Shown piece after piece: positions 12,555 to 23,640 of a stretch of DNA of 64,000 nucleotides; position 1 is the first letter of the stretch; each line of letters starts with the position of its first letter. The notes beneath the pieces were generated by a model that was not told the DNA's origin, did not search any database, and worked only from the letters and a program-made list of their open reading frames with translations. The position numbers were made by a program, and so were the translations under genes. The stretch comes from Thermothelomyces thermophilus ATCC 42464 (taxonomy: Eukaryota; Ascomycota; Sordariomycetes; Sordariales; Chaetomiaceae), in assembly GCF_000226095.1 (NCBI RefSeq), contig NC_016476.1:4092001-4156000 (forward strand), given 5' to 3'.

Positions 12555-15500
12555 ATGACCATCTCCTCTGACCGGTCGGTATATGATGGTGCCGTTGCCA
12601 ACGGCACCTCCTCGGTCAAAACCGACAGGACTTGTGGCACCGATGGAGCACCCAGATTCAGGAACATCGAACCCATCGCGGTCTGTGGGATCGGCCTCCG
12701 TCTCCCCGGAGGAGTACACAACGGCGACGAGTTCTGGCAGCTCTTGGCCGAGGGTCGAGATGCGCGGAGCAAGATACCGCCGACACGCTTTGCGATCGAC
12801 GGCTTCGACGCCTCCCTATCGGGCCAGAAAGCCATCCACACGCGGCACGGCTACTTTATCGATGACGATCTCTCCCGCTTGGACACTTCGTTTTTCTCCA
12901 TGTCCAAAAAGGAGATCGAGCGATGCGACCCCCAGCAGCGAATTCTCCTAGAGGTCGTCCGGGAATGCCTCGAGGATGCCGGCGAGGTTGACTACCGCGG
13001 ACGGCCGATTGGGTGCTACGTCGGCACGTTTGGTCAGGACTGGTACGAAATGGCAACCAAGGACATGCACGGCATGGGGAACTACTCCTTGATGGGATCC
13101 GGCGACCTCGTCCTGGCCAACCGGGTGTCGTACGAGTTTGACCTACACGGCCCTAGGTACGTAATTACCCCTATTAATAAGTCACACATGGGTCGGGTTC
13201 CGGCACGTCAGTCTCGTCAAAGGAGCTGACATGTCTCTTCTAGCACGGTTATCAAAACGGGCTGTTCTGCCTCCCTCGTGGCTCTCCATGATGCCTGTCG
13301 GGCTCTACAATCCGGAGACGCCTCGGGCGCTATTGTGTGCGGTACCAGCCTCATCATGACCCCGACCACATCGACCATCTTCTTTGACGAGGGAATCCTG
13401 TCCCCGGACGGCTCCTGTAAGACGTTTGACGCGGCCGCCAACGGCTTTGCACGAGCCGAGGGCATCACGGCCGTGTATGTCAAGCGGCTAGAAGACGCCC
13501 TCCGAGATGGGAACCCCATCCGAGCCGTGATTCGGAATACCGGCTGCAACAGCGACGGTCGCAGCCAGGGGCTGACGTGTCCCAACGGGCAGGCCCAGGA
13601 AGCTCTGATGCGGAATGTCTATTGCCAGGCCAACCTGGATCCTTCCGAGACCGCATTTGTCGAGGTAATAATTAATGGATGATATAATATGCTCACAAAA
13701 CCTTGCATGAGTCGCTATAATTTTGATGTTTTTTTTTTTTTTTTGGAATCGGGCAATTACTGATCACGATGTACTCCTCTAGTGTCACGGAACAGGCACT
13801 CCAACAGGCGACCCGATCGAGACACGGGCTGTTGGCAATGTCTTTGGCGATAAAGGCGTGTACATTGGCTCGGTCAAGCCCAACGTTGGCCACTCGGAAG
13901 GCTGCTCCGGACTCACGAGCCTGATCAAGGCGGTTCTGGCCCTGGAGAAGGGCACGATCCCGCCAAATATCAAGTTCCAGAAACCTAACCCAAAGAGTAC
14001 GGTTGTCCCTTCTCGGTTTCTTCTCCCCTTTTTCCAACGCAGCGGCGCGGCTGACTCAAGGCTACCTAATACCTTACCTACTATACTCTCCAGTTCCCTT
14101 CTCCGAAAAGAAACTCACTGTGCCGCTTAAACCTACGGCATTTCCCAAGGACCGGGCCGAGCGAATCAGCATCAACTCATTTGGCATCGGCGGTTCCAAT
14201 GCTCATGTAAGTTCACACGGCAGCAGACCCGAAAGCTGTAATTAATAATTGATGATGTTCGTGCTCATCTCGCGTCGCTAGGTAATTCTCGAGTCCTCAT
14301 CGCAATACTTCGGCGGCACTCGTCTGAGCATTAACGGTTTAAACGGTGTGAACGGTGTGAACGGCACTAATAATTATCAAAATGGCACAGTGCCAACCCC
14401 TCGGCCTGAGCTGTTCCTCTTCTCGGCCAACTCACCCGCGTCTCTGGATCGACAGATTGCTTCCTTCCGGGAACACGCAGCCCGATATCCCAACCTCGCC
14501 AGGGACACCGCCTACACGCTGGCGGTCCATCGAGAGAAACTGCCGCATAGGGCGTTTGCCCTGGTGCAAGACGGCAAGGTGCTCCAAGTTTCACCCCAAG
14601 TCAAAGCGCCTCATTCTGCTCCGAGCGTCACCATGGTATTCAGCGGACAGGGTGCACAGTGGCCCCAGATGGGCCGGGAGCTGATCCTGACCGACCCGTC
14701 CTTCCGTCAGGACTTGATTCGTATGGATGAAGTCCTGCAGGGGCTGCGGATCCCCCCCAGGTGGTCGATCATCGGTATGTTGTTGAACCGGGCGGGGGTG
14801 CTGGCTCCCTGACGGTCCCGTTATCCCTTCTTCCCCGGACTACGTTACTTACCCCTGACGCAGAGGAGCTCCTCAAGCCCGATGAGACGAGCCAGGTCCA
14901 CCGCGCGGAGCTCGCGCAGCCACTGACGACGGCGCTCCAGATCGCCCTCGTGCGCCAGTTCCAGCGCCTGGGAATCACGCCGGCCGCCGTCGTCGGCCAC
15001 TCGAGCGGCGAGATCGCGGCCGCCTATGCGGCCGGCCACATCTCGCTCGAGTACGCCATCACGATTGCGTACTACCGCGGCTATGTCGCGTCGCGGGCCA
15101 GCGCGGCATCCTCTTCCATCGGCGCCATGGCCGCCGTGGGCCTCGGAGCGGCCGAGGTCTCGCGCTTCTTGCACGCCGGCGCCTGCGTGGCCTGCGAGAA
15201 CAGCCCGTCGAGCACGACAATTTCCGGGGACTCCAAGGCGGTGCACAAGACCTTGGCGTCCGTCCTGGCCGAGTACCCGGACGTGTTGGCGCGGCCGTTG
15301 AAGGTCGACACGGCTTACCACTCTCGTTCGTGAACCCCCCCCCCCCTCTTATACGGAAAGGCGAAACTTTCTCGATTACAAGGCAGAGAAGAGAGACTGA
15401 CGTGCTGGTGCTGGCAGACCACATGGCGGCGCTCGCGGCAGAGTACCTCAATTTGCTCCAAGGAGAGGAAAGCACGAACTCGTGCCACGGCGCCCCCGAC

Positions 15501-18500
15501 GGGCCCGGCGCCCGCCTTTTCTTCTCCAGCGTGACGACCAGGACACTGACCCGCGAGGGGACCCCCCTTACGTCTCCCTACTACTGGGTCGTCAACCTCG
15601 TCTCGCCCGTGCGGTTCCGCGACGCCGTGCACAACCTCCTCCTCCACGACGACGACCATGACGACGACCACCAGCAGGCGACCGACGGCGGTTCGTCGAG
15701 CATGATCCTGCTCGAGGTCGGCCCGCACTCGGCGCTCGCCGGGCCGCTGCGGCAGATCTGCGAGGCCGCCGGCCGGCCCTGCAACTACACGGCCGCGCAG
15801 ATCCGCGGCAAGAACTGCGTGGCCAGCCTCCTGTCCGCCCTGGGCGGCCTCTATCAGCAGGCCGTCGTCCCCGCCGACTGGAGACCGCTCTTCCCCCCCC
15901 AAGGGGGCAGCAGCAGCAGGGCCCTCGCCGGGCTGCCGACGTACCCGTGGGACCACAGCGCGGGGCCGTTCTGGTACGAGAGCCGGCTCTCGCGGGACTG
16001 GAGGGCCCGGCGCTTCCCCGACCACTGCCTCCTGGGGGTCCGGGTGGTCGAGTGCCCGGACACGGCGCCGCAGTGGCGCAACCTGCTGAGCCTGGAACAG
16101 GTCCCCTGGCTGGCCGACCACAAGGTCCGCCGCGACATCGTCTTCCCCCTCGCCGGCTACGCGGCCATGGCCGGCGAGGCGGTGCGCCAGGCGACCGGCT
16201 GCGAGACGGGCTACCGGCTGCGCCGCGTCGTCGCCCGCGCCGCCCTGGTGCTGATCGAGGCCGAGCCGGCCGAGATGGTGACGGCCCTGCGCCCGCGCCG
16301 GCTCACCGACACGGACGACTCGGCCTCCTGGTTCGAGTTCGCCATCGCCTCCTACACCGGTTCGAGCTGGGTCAAGCACTGCGAGGGACAGGTGGCGCCC
16401 CTCGACCGGGCCCCCCTGCGGAGGAGTGTTGTGATGAAGACGACGGCGCCAGAGGACGGATCGGGATCGGGATCGGGATCGGGATCGCTTCCTCGTCTGG
16501 TCAAGAGTAACCGGCTGTACGACGCCGTGGCCCGCGCCGGTCTCGTGTTCGGGCCCGAGTTCCGGCGCCTGACGGATATCTCCACGTCGGTGACGGACGG
16601 CGCGGCCCGGGCGAAGCTTATTACCGTGCCGAGCTCCGAGGCAGCAGCAGCTCATCCGTACCCCGGGCCGATGCACCCGGCGTCCATCGATGCCTGCATC
16701 CAGCTGCTCCTCGTCGCCAGCGTCCGCGGTCTGTGTCGGAACCTGCGCCGGCTCGTGGTCCCGACGCTCGTCGAGAACATCGAGGTCTCCCGCGGTGCGA
16801 GCAAGGACGATAATGGCAATGTTAATAATATGCACATCGAGGCATTCTGCCCGGCTCAGGGGCTGGGCTCCGCCGAAGTCGAGTGCGTGGTAGAGGATAA
16901 CGACGACCAGGACCACGACCACGAGCGGGTATGCCTCCGCATGTCCGGCCTTCAAGTGACGCCCCTGGACGGGGACGGGGACGGCGACAGCGACAGAGAC
17001 GGCGAGAATAATATGAGTCCGAACGACGGCCCCGTCGACGTCCACGCGGCCGCGCACCTCCACTGGCTGCCCGACTTTGACTTTGCGCCGCTCGACGACG
17101 GCCTCGTCAAGTCGCCGACGGCCAACGTGGCCGAGCGCGAGCTCAGGGAGACGCTCACGCTCCTCTGCATCCTCGAGTCGGCCGACCGACTGGCCAACCT
17201 CACCCCGGCTCAGCCGCACTACGTCAAGTACCGCGCCTGGCTCGACCGCCAGGTCGGCCTCGCGCGATCGGGCGACTACCCGCTCGTCCCGGACGCGCAG
17301 TCCATCGCCGCGCTGGATCCTCCCGCCCGCCGCGCGATGCTGGAATCCGTCTACGACCGGCTGCTCGCCCTGCCGGACCCGAGTAACAGCAAGGATGAGA
17401 ACGGGAACAACAACAGCAACAGCAATAACAACAAGATGCACGCCGCGGCGGCGGCGGCGCGGGCGATCAAGCGGTTGAGCGATCACGCCGAGGCCGTCTT
17501 CACGGCGCCGGCCCCGGGCTCGGGCTCGGACGGGGGTGCGACCACCGACGCCGAGGGAGAAGGCGGGAGCAAGGACGCGCTGAACCTGCTGCTGGGCGAC
17601 GGCCTGCTGACGGACATGTACGGGGCCGAGGGGGCCGGGGCGTTCGACTTTGGCGGCCTGGTGCGGCGGCTGGCGCACGCGCGGGCGGGCCGCCTCCGCG
17701 TGCTCGAGGTCGGCGCCGGCACGGGCGCGACCACGGCGTGCCTGCTGCGGCATCTCTTCGTCTTCGCCGGAGAGGACGGCGACGGCGACGGGGCCGGGCC
17801 GGGGCTCGGGGGCTTGCCCGTGTACGCCGAGTACGTCTTCACCGACATCTCGGCCGGCTTCTTCCCCAAGGCTCGCGAGCGGTTCCGGCACGCGCCCAAC
17901 ATGCGCTTCTGCGCGCTCGACATCTCGCGCGACCCGCTCCCTCAGGGGTTCGCGGCCGGGTCCTTCGACCTGGTCGTGGCGCCCAACGTGGTGCACGCGA
18001 CCCCCTGCCTGCGCGAGACGCTGGCCCACCTCCGGACCCTGCTCCGGGACGACGGCGTGCTGATGATGATCGAGATGTCGACCGAAGCCAGGACGCCCGC
18101 CTTCATCTTTGGCAACTTACCCGGCTGGTGGCTCGGTGAGGAGGACGGGAGGGTCTGGGAGCCCTTCGCGTCGCCCGACCGCTGGGACGCCGAGCTCAAG
18201 GCGGCCGGTTTCAGGGGCGCCGAGGCCGTCGTGCCGGACGCCGAGCCGCCCTGGCAGATGGCCGTCGTCATGCTGGCCCGGCCCCGGACTGAGGAGGACG
18301 AGGAGGAGGAGGAGGAGAAGAAGAAGAAGAAGAACGGGGGAAGAAGAGTCACGCTTCTCTGTCAGGACCGGGCGAGCGGTCCGGCAACCTCTCTCCTGTC
18401 CGGTCTCGAGAAGGAAGGCTGGGAGGTGACTCCCTGCCGGCTGGGCCACGACCCCCTGCCGAGCGGACAAGACGTCATCTCCTGCGTCGACCTCGAGTCC

Positions 18501-21500
18501 CGCTTCTTCGACCACGACACGCTGACCGAGGAGGGCCTCTCGGCCTTCCAGGCGATGCTCCGCCAGGTCCAGAACGGGACCGACCGGATCCTCTGGCTCG
18601 CTCCCCCCTTCCAGGTCAAGTGCCGCGACCCGCGCGGGGCCCAGACGCTCGCCGTCATGCGGACCGTCCGCGCCGAGCTCAACCTGGCCCTCTTCACCCT
18701 CGAGCTCGACTACGAGCGCGAGACGGCCGAGGCGGCCGCCCGCCTCATATCCGACGTGTTCGTCAAGAAAGTGCAGCGCGCCCGGGACGACGACGTCCTC
18801 AACGCGGACCGCGAGTTCGTCATCGACAACGGCACCCTCCTCGTCGGCCGCTACCGGCCCTTCAGCCTCACCCGTGCCCAGGCCCTCCTCTCCCGCTCCT
18901 CCTCCTCCCTCTCCGACCCGGACCCGGACCCGGACCCCAACTCCAGAGTCACAGCCCCGGTGCGGCAGCCACCCGAGACGAGTGCCTCCGGCGCCGGCGC
19001 CGGCTGGGCCAAGACGCTCCGCATCCGCCAGCCGGGGGACCTCTCGACCCTGACCTGGACCGACACCCCGCTCCCGGCCACCCTGCCGCCGGACCACGTC
19101 GAGGTGCGCATCCACGCGGCCGGCCTCAACTTCCGCGACGTCCTCCAGGCGACCGGCTCCCTCCGCCTGCCATCGTCCACCGGCGCCTCCGGCCCGGAGC
19201 TCGGCCTCGAAGCCTCGGGCGTCATCACCCGCGTCAGCAACAGCAGCAGCAACAGCAGCAGCAGCCGCCAGCGGCTACAGCCGGGCGACCGGGTGGTGCT
19301 CCTCTCGCCGACGGGCACGCTGACCACGAGGCTGGTGGTGCCGTCGGCGCTGGTGGCGCGGGTGGGGACAACAACGATGACGACGACGACGCCGCTACCG
19401 CTGCCGCTGCCATCGCTGGATGCCGCGGCGGCGGCGCCCGTGTGCTACGCGACGGTGCTGCACGCGCTGCTGGACGCGGGCCGGCTGCGGCCGGGAATGT
19501 CGGTGCTGGTGCACTCGGCCTGCGGCGGCGTGGGACTGGCGGCGCTGGAGGTGTGCGCGCGGATCGGCGGAGGTGCCGCCGGTGGTGGTGCCGGAGGTGC
19601 AGGTGGTGCCGGCATCGAGGTGTACGCGACGGTGGGCAGCGAGGAGAAGGTGGAGTTCCTGCTGGGGCGGTACCCGGGACTCGTCGCCCGGGAGCGCGTG
19701 TTCAGCTCGCGCGACGCCCGCTTCCGCGACGGCGTCCTGCGCCTCACGCGCGGCCGCGGCGTCGACCTCGTCCTCAACTCCCTCTCGGGCGACCTGCTCC
19801 ACGCCAGCTGGGAGTGCGTCGCCAAGTACGGCACCATGGTCGAGCTCGGGAAGCGGGACCTCGTCGGCGCCGGACGCCTCGACATGGCCCCCTTCCTCGA
19901 GAACAGGGCCTATGTCGGGGTCGACCTGTACGAGTACATGCGTGATCGGCCCGAGAGGGTGGGCGCGTGAGTTCCCTTTTTTTTTCTCTCTTCTTCCTTT
20001 CTTTCTTTCTTCTTTTTTCTTCTTTTTTCTTCTTTTTTCTTCTTTTTTCTTCTTTTTTCTTCTTTTTTCTTCTTTTTTCTTCTTTTTTCTTCTTTTTTCT
20101 TCTTTTTTCTTCTTTTTTCTTCTTTTTTCTTCTTTTTTCTTCTTTTTTCTTCTTTTTTCTTCTTTTTTCTTCTTTTTTCTTCTTTTTTCTTCTTTTTTCT
20201 TCTTTTTTCTTCTTTTTTCTTCTTTTTTCTTCTTTTTTCTTCTTTTTTCTTCTTTTTTCTTCTTTTTTCTTGCTAACGCCATATCGCCGGAATTCAGGCT
20301 GCTCACGCGCTACGTCGAAATGTACGAGCAAGGTCTGCTCCCGCTACCGGACCCCGTTGCCTACTTCGAGGCCGGCCAGGTCGAGCAGGCCTTCCGCCAT
20401 CTTCAGAACGGGGCCCACATCGGAAAAGTGGTCGTCACCATGCCCGAAGACCCTTCCCGCCTCCCCTCACAACCCCCGGACCGGCCGATCCTGTTGGACC
20501 CAGACGCTACCTACCTCCTCGCCGGAGGTGCCGGAGGGCTCGGAGGCTCCGTGGCGAGCTGGCTGGTCGAACAGGGGGCCAGGCACCTGACCATTCTTTC
20601 CAGAAGCGCAGGCCTGAACTCGGAGAGTCGCGCTCTGTTCCGGGAACTCGAATCCATGGGCTGCTCCGTCACCGCGGTAGCGGGCAGCGTCGAGAACAAG
20701 GAGGACGTCGCCGCTGCCGTCTCCGGCTCCGGAAGGCCCGTTAGGGGGGTCTTTCAGCTGGCCACGACCATGCGTGTGAGTATTTATTACCCCCTCTCAA
20801 TAGGGTCATATTTGTGTGAACGAACCTGTTGGATCGGTAAGCTGATTGACATTAATTACCTAATTTAATCACGCCTCCAGGACGGACCGCTCTTGAGCAT
20901 GAACTGGTCCCAGTGGGATTCGACCATCGGCCCCAAGGTCCGCGGGACATGGAACCTGCATCACGCGCTCGCCGGTCAACCGCTCGACTTCTTCTGGATG
21001 GCCAGCTCGGTCGTCACGGTCGTCGACGAGCCGGGGCAGGCCAACTACTCGGCCGGCTGCATCTTCCTCGAGGCCTTCTGCCAGTACCGCCACTCCCTCG
21101 GCCTCCCCGCTACCGTGCTCAACATCTGCCCGCTCGAGGGCGTCGGCTACGTCGCCGAGAACTCCCAGGCCCGGCGGAACATGAAGGCACAGGGCCTCTG
21201 CCTGCTCGGAGAGTCCGAGTTCCTCGACTTTGTCCGCTTCAACCTGTCACGCGCAGGACGGAAGGGGGGTGCCGGCGGAGCCGACGGTCCCGCGACCGTC
21301 ACGGGCTCCGATTGCTACGGTTGGAAGAACCCGGAGCAGGTCGTCATGGCCCTGCGCTCCGGCTCCGACCTGCCACTGGACCACCTCGACAACCGCACCA
21401 ACTGGCGCCGCGACCGCCGCATGGGGCTGTACCACAACGTGAGGCGGCACGGCGACGACAGGCTGTCTTCTTCGTCCCGGTCGAAGACGGACCGGATCGT

Positions 21501-21834
21501 GCTCTTCCTCGACGCCGTCCTCAACGCCGACGCCGCCACGGCCGCCAACCTGCTCGGCAACCCCGACAACATCGCCTTCTTGGCTCGCGAGACTGGCAAC
21601 AAGATCTACGAGCTGATGATGCGACCGGTGAGCGAAGACGAGGAGATCGACACCCGCCTGACGCTGGCCCAGATCGGGCTCGACTCGCTCATGGCCATCG
21701 AGCTGCGCCGGTGGCTGAGGGGAGTCTTTGGCATCGCCATCAGCGTCCTGGAGATCGTCGGCTCCGGCTCTTTGTATCAGCTCGGTGAGGTGATCGCGGC
21801 CAAGCTGTCTGAGAGATTGGCGAACAGGCAGTAA
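12555..21834 (+). CDS. Highly reducing type I polyketide synthase (KS-AT-DH-cMT-ER-KR-ACP)
   Basis: Nine exons: 12555-13156, 13244-13664, 13783-13996, 14094-14206, 14282-14774, 14864-15325, 15418-19966, 20298-20775, 20881-21834, joined by GT-AG introns into 2761 residues. It would build a reduced, possibly methylated polyketide from malonyl units in the cytosol. Visible sites are KS Cys208 (KTGCSAS) with the HGTGT and NVGHSEG histidine motifs, AT Ser661 (GHSSGE), DH His1003 (DHKV...P..G), a C-methyltransferase glycine motif at about 1531 (LEVGAGTG), ER (LNFRDV; SACGGVG at about 2135), KR (GGAGGLG at about 2361; Tyr2500) and the ACP phosphopantetheine Ser2713 (GLDSLM). No thioesterase or reductase follows the ACP, so release needs a partner. 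Low-complexity Gly-Ser, Asp and Gly linkers occur between domains. The donor of intron 6 (GTTCGT) is unusual. The DH may act on only some cycles, so the product is unknown. Confidence 0.96.
20011..20270. repeat. Minisatellite, 26 perfect copies of a 10-bp unit, inside a polyketide synthase intron
   Basis: The unit TCTTTTTTCT is repeated 26 times without a visible error. It lies wholly inside the 331-bp intron 7 (19967-20297), in the polypyrimidine region upstream of the acceptor. Both long frames across it are artefacts of the repeat. Imperfect TTTC/TTCT units at 19981-20010 precede it. Confidence 0.95.
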
Positions 21835-22112
21835 TTAATAATTAAGGTGTCATTTCATTGAATTAATAACAAGCACATGAGAGATTAACAAACGCCTATG
21901 GAACTGTACATACAGATAGTGTCTGTGGGAGTCGGGACACTTATCCATGGCTAATATCACAATGCACAAGACTGAGAACAGCACTGGCGCTACCACATTC
22001 GTAACTGAATTGCAGCAACCTCTTTCGGGGGTGCTCTCAGCTTAGGTTTACCGCGAGCTGGAAAGCTTCGATGGTACATAGCCTGCTCTTGACAGACGTT
22101 TCATGCCTGAGC

Positions 22113-22173
22113 CTAATTAGAGCAAGAGCTATGGACCACCTTGAAGTTCGAAAGAAAATGGGGCCATTGCAAC

Positions 22174-22210
<37 letters not shown>

Positions 22211-22604
22211 GGTAATGAGATTGGAGGCATGTGCTCACTTTCTCAAAATGGATTCGTACAAATCCCAACTCGCGGCGTACACTAAGGGCGAGAAGATAAA
22301 GCCCAAAAAAAGACCGAGCAAGCTGCCATTGTATAAGTGGGTCTTCTAGACCAGCGATCCATAGAGGAACGTTAACGAGCGCACGTGGGTTGAGTAGAAG
22401 AGCAGGCTGCTGCGGATTCAAAAGGCCAAAATGCCAAGCCAGCGCTAGCGGGTAGTGCGGGCGGGTTTCTGCCGTGTAGCCGACGATGGATAGCGGTATT
22501 GTTCCCAGAGCATTGGATTTCATCAACAGCCCAAGTTGATTCATCCCGAGCTTGGTCAGCGCACCATCGTGTTCATCTACTACCTCCACACGAGTATTGT
22601 GCAT
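22113..22604 (-). CDS. Possible small membrane protein gene with a poly-T intron
   Basis: A minus-strand frame from 22604 (or Met at 22523) reads protein-like hydrophobic text with several candidate helices (for instance an LARSFFGLYLLAL stretch). It reaches a good donor, GTGAGC, after 22239. An intron 22140-22238 containing a run of 32 T could join a nine-codon last exon at 22113-22139, giving about 130 residues. I do not recognise the family. The sequence could equally be the decayed remnant of a longer gene. The neighbour downstream on the other strand is the polyketide synthase, with tail-to-tail ends. Confidence 0.3.
22175..22206 (+). repeat. Homopolymer, 32 A
   Basis: This is an uninterrupted A run on the plus strand. 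It falls within the proposed intron of the small membrane protein frame, where it would read as the polypyrimidine tract. Confidence 0.9.
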
Positions 22605-23542
22605 GCAGGCCTAGACATCTTCCATACATAATTACTCGGTAACTGAGTCTTGAATAACCCGGCCCGGGATGTTCGGGTCTGGTCTTGGCGGCCTTGGCAT
22701 GCAGCTCCCCCCGGCTCCAGCGGCTTCAGAACCCCCACACCGAAACGCAACATGCTGATTCGGGTTCTCGGTATGTATGTACTGTGTACACTACCAATTG
22801 CCCTGGTTTGCCCCTCCAAAGATGACGACACGGTCGCCACTCACCACAACTGCTCTCCCTCGCATTGTCTCCAATGTATGTACATAGTAATGCTGACCCG
22901 TCAAATCGATCCCTCAATTAGTGTTCCCCACAAGAGGAAGACAATAATTGATGTTTGCAACCTCGAAGGCTGGCCGTAGACACAAGTACCTGACCTACCG
23001 TGTCAAAACTGTTTGTACTGTGTAAGTAAATCGTACGACGGCGTTAGTTATGGGAAGGAACAGGCAATGATTAACGCAGTAGGTTCACGCAACGCCATCT
23101 ACTACTACTGTTGAAGTTTCGGGATTCTCCTCTTATCTTGGACAAACTGGACACCGAAAGTGTGCCACGCCAAGTTCGCCTAGAAAACGAAAGCTGCACA
23201 TTCAGGTCCACCTCTTCCCAACCAGCAAACGAGAGCGCTTTATAGATGTGACGCCAACTCGAGCATACCGAAAAGGCGGATCTGGTCCCTTGTTTGTGGG
23301 CCAAGAAGCCAAGACCGGTTATCGATGGGGAAGCTTTTTGCGGGCCAGTGGGGCTTGAGCCGAATGTATGTACGTCCGTACTCCACTGCAGAAATTATTT
23401 GACACCCGCACTTTCCTCCACGAACTACAATCCGTGACGGAGAAGCTCGACTTTTTGGTCATCAACGAACTGGTCATTTAACAAACCTTTACTCCACGGC
23501 GTCTTGTCGAGAGAGGCCCAAAGGTCGTTGTACAGAGTTTCA
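22605..23542. other. Intergenic upstream of the ENA ATPase
   Basis: No gene is seen. TATGTATGTAC-type motifs occur near 22771, 22877 and 23365. The region is probably promoter and leader DNA for the sodium pump downstream. Confidence 0.45.
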
Positions 23543-23548
23543 TATAAA
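23543..23548 (+). promoter_or_regulatory. TATA box candidate for the ENA ATPase
   Basis: TATAAA lies 93 bp upstream of the ATG at 23641, within CATATAAAGAG. Spacing suits a fungal core promoter. A CATC tetranucleotide tract lies between it and the start. Confidence 0.4.
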
Positions 23549-23590
23549 GAGACATCTTCCGTACCACCAATACTCATTTTTGAGACATTG

Positions 23591-23620
23591 CATCCATCCA
23601 TCCATCCATCAATCCATCCA
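23591..23620 (+). repeat. CATC tetranucleotide repeat in the ENA leader
   Basis: About seven CATC units, one of them changed, fill the 30 bp ending 20 bp before the start codon of the sodium pump. They probably lie in its 5' untranslated leader. Confidence 0.8.
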
Positions 23621-23640
23621 TTTGACTGAACCGGTCTCGA

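Noticed and set aside
15315-18029. Long open frame (about 900 codons) on the minus strand opposite the PKS
   Set aside because: It is the shadow of GC-rich PKS codons. It has no domain, and the plus frame carries intact DH and methyltransferase motifs.
19395-20331. Lys/Glu-rich frames on the minus strand and Phe/Ser-rich frames on the plus strand over the minisatellite
   Set aside because: They are produced by the 10-bp repeat in an intron, not by a gene.
22175-22206. Poly-A run considered as the tail of a LINE or SINE insertion
   Set aside because: No target-site duplication, no upstream pol III box or reverse-transcriptase text. It fits better as a homopolymer in an intron.
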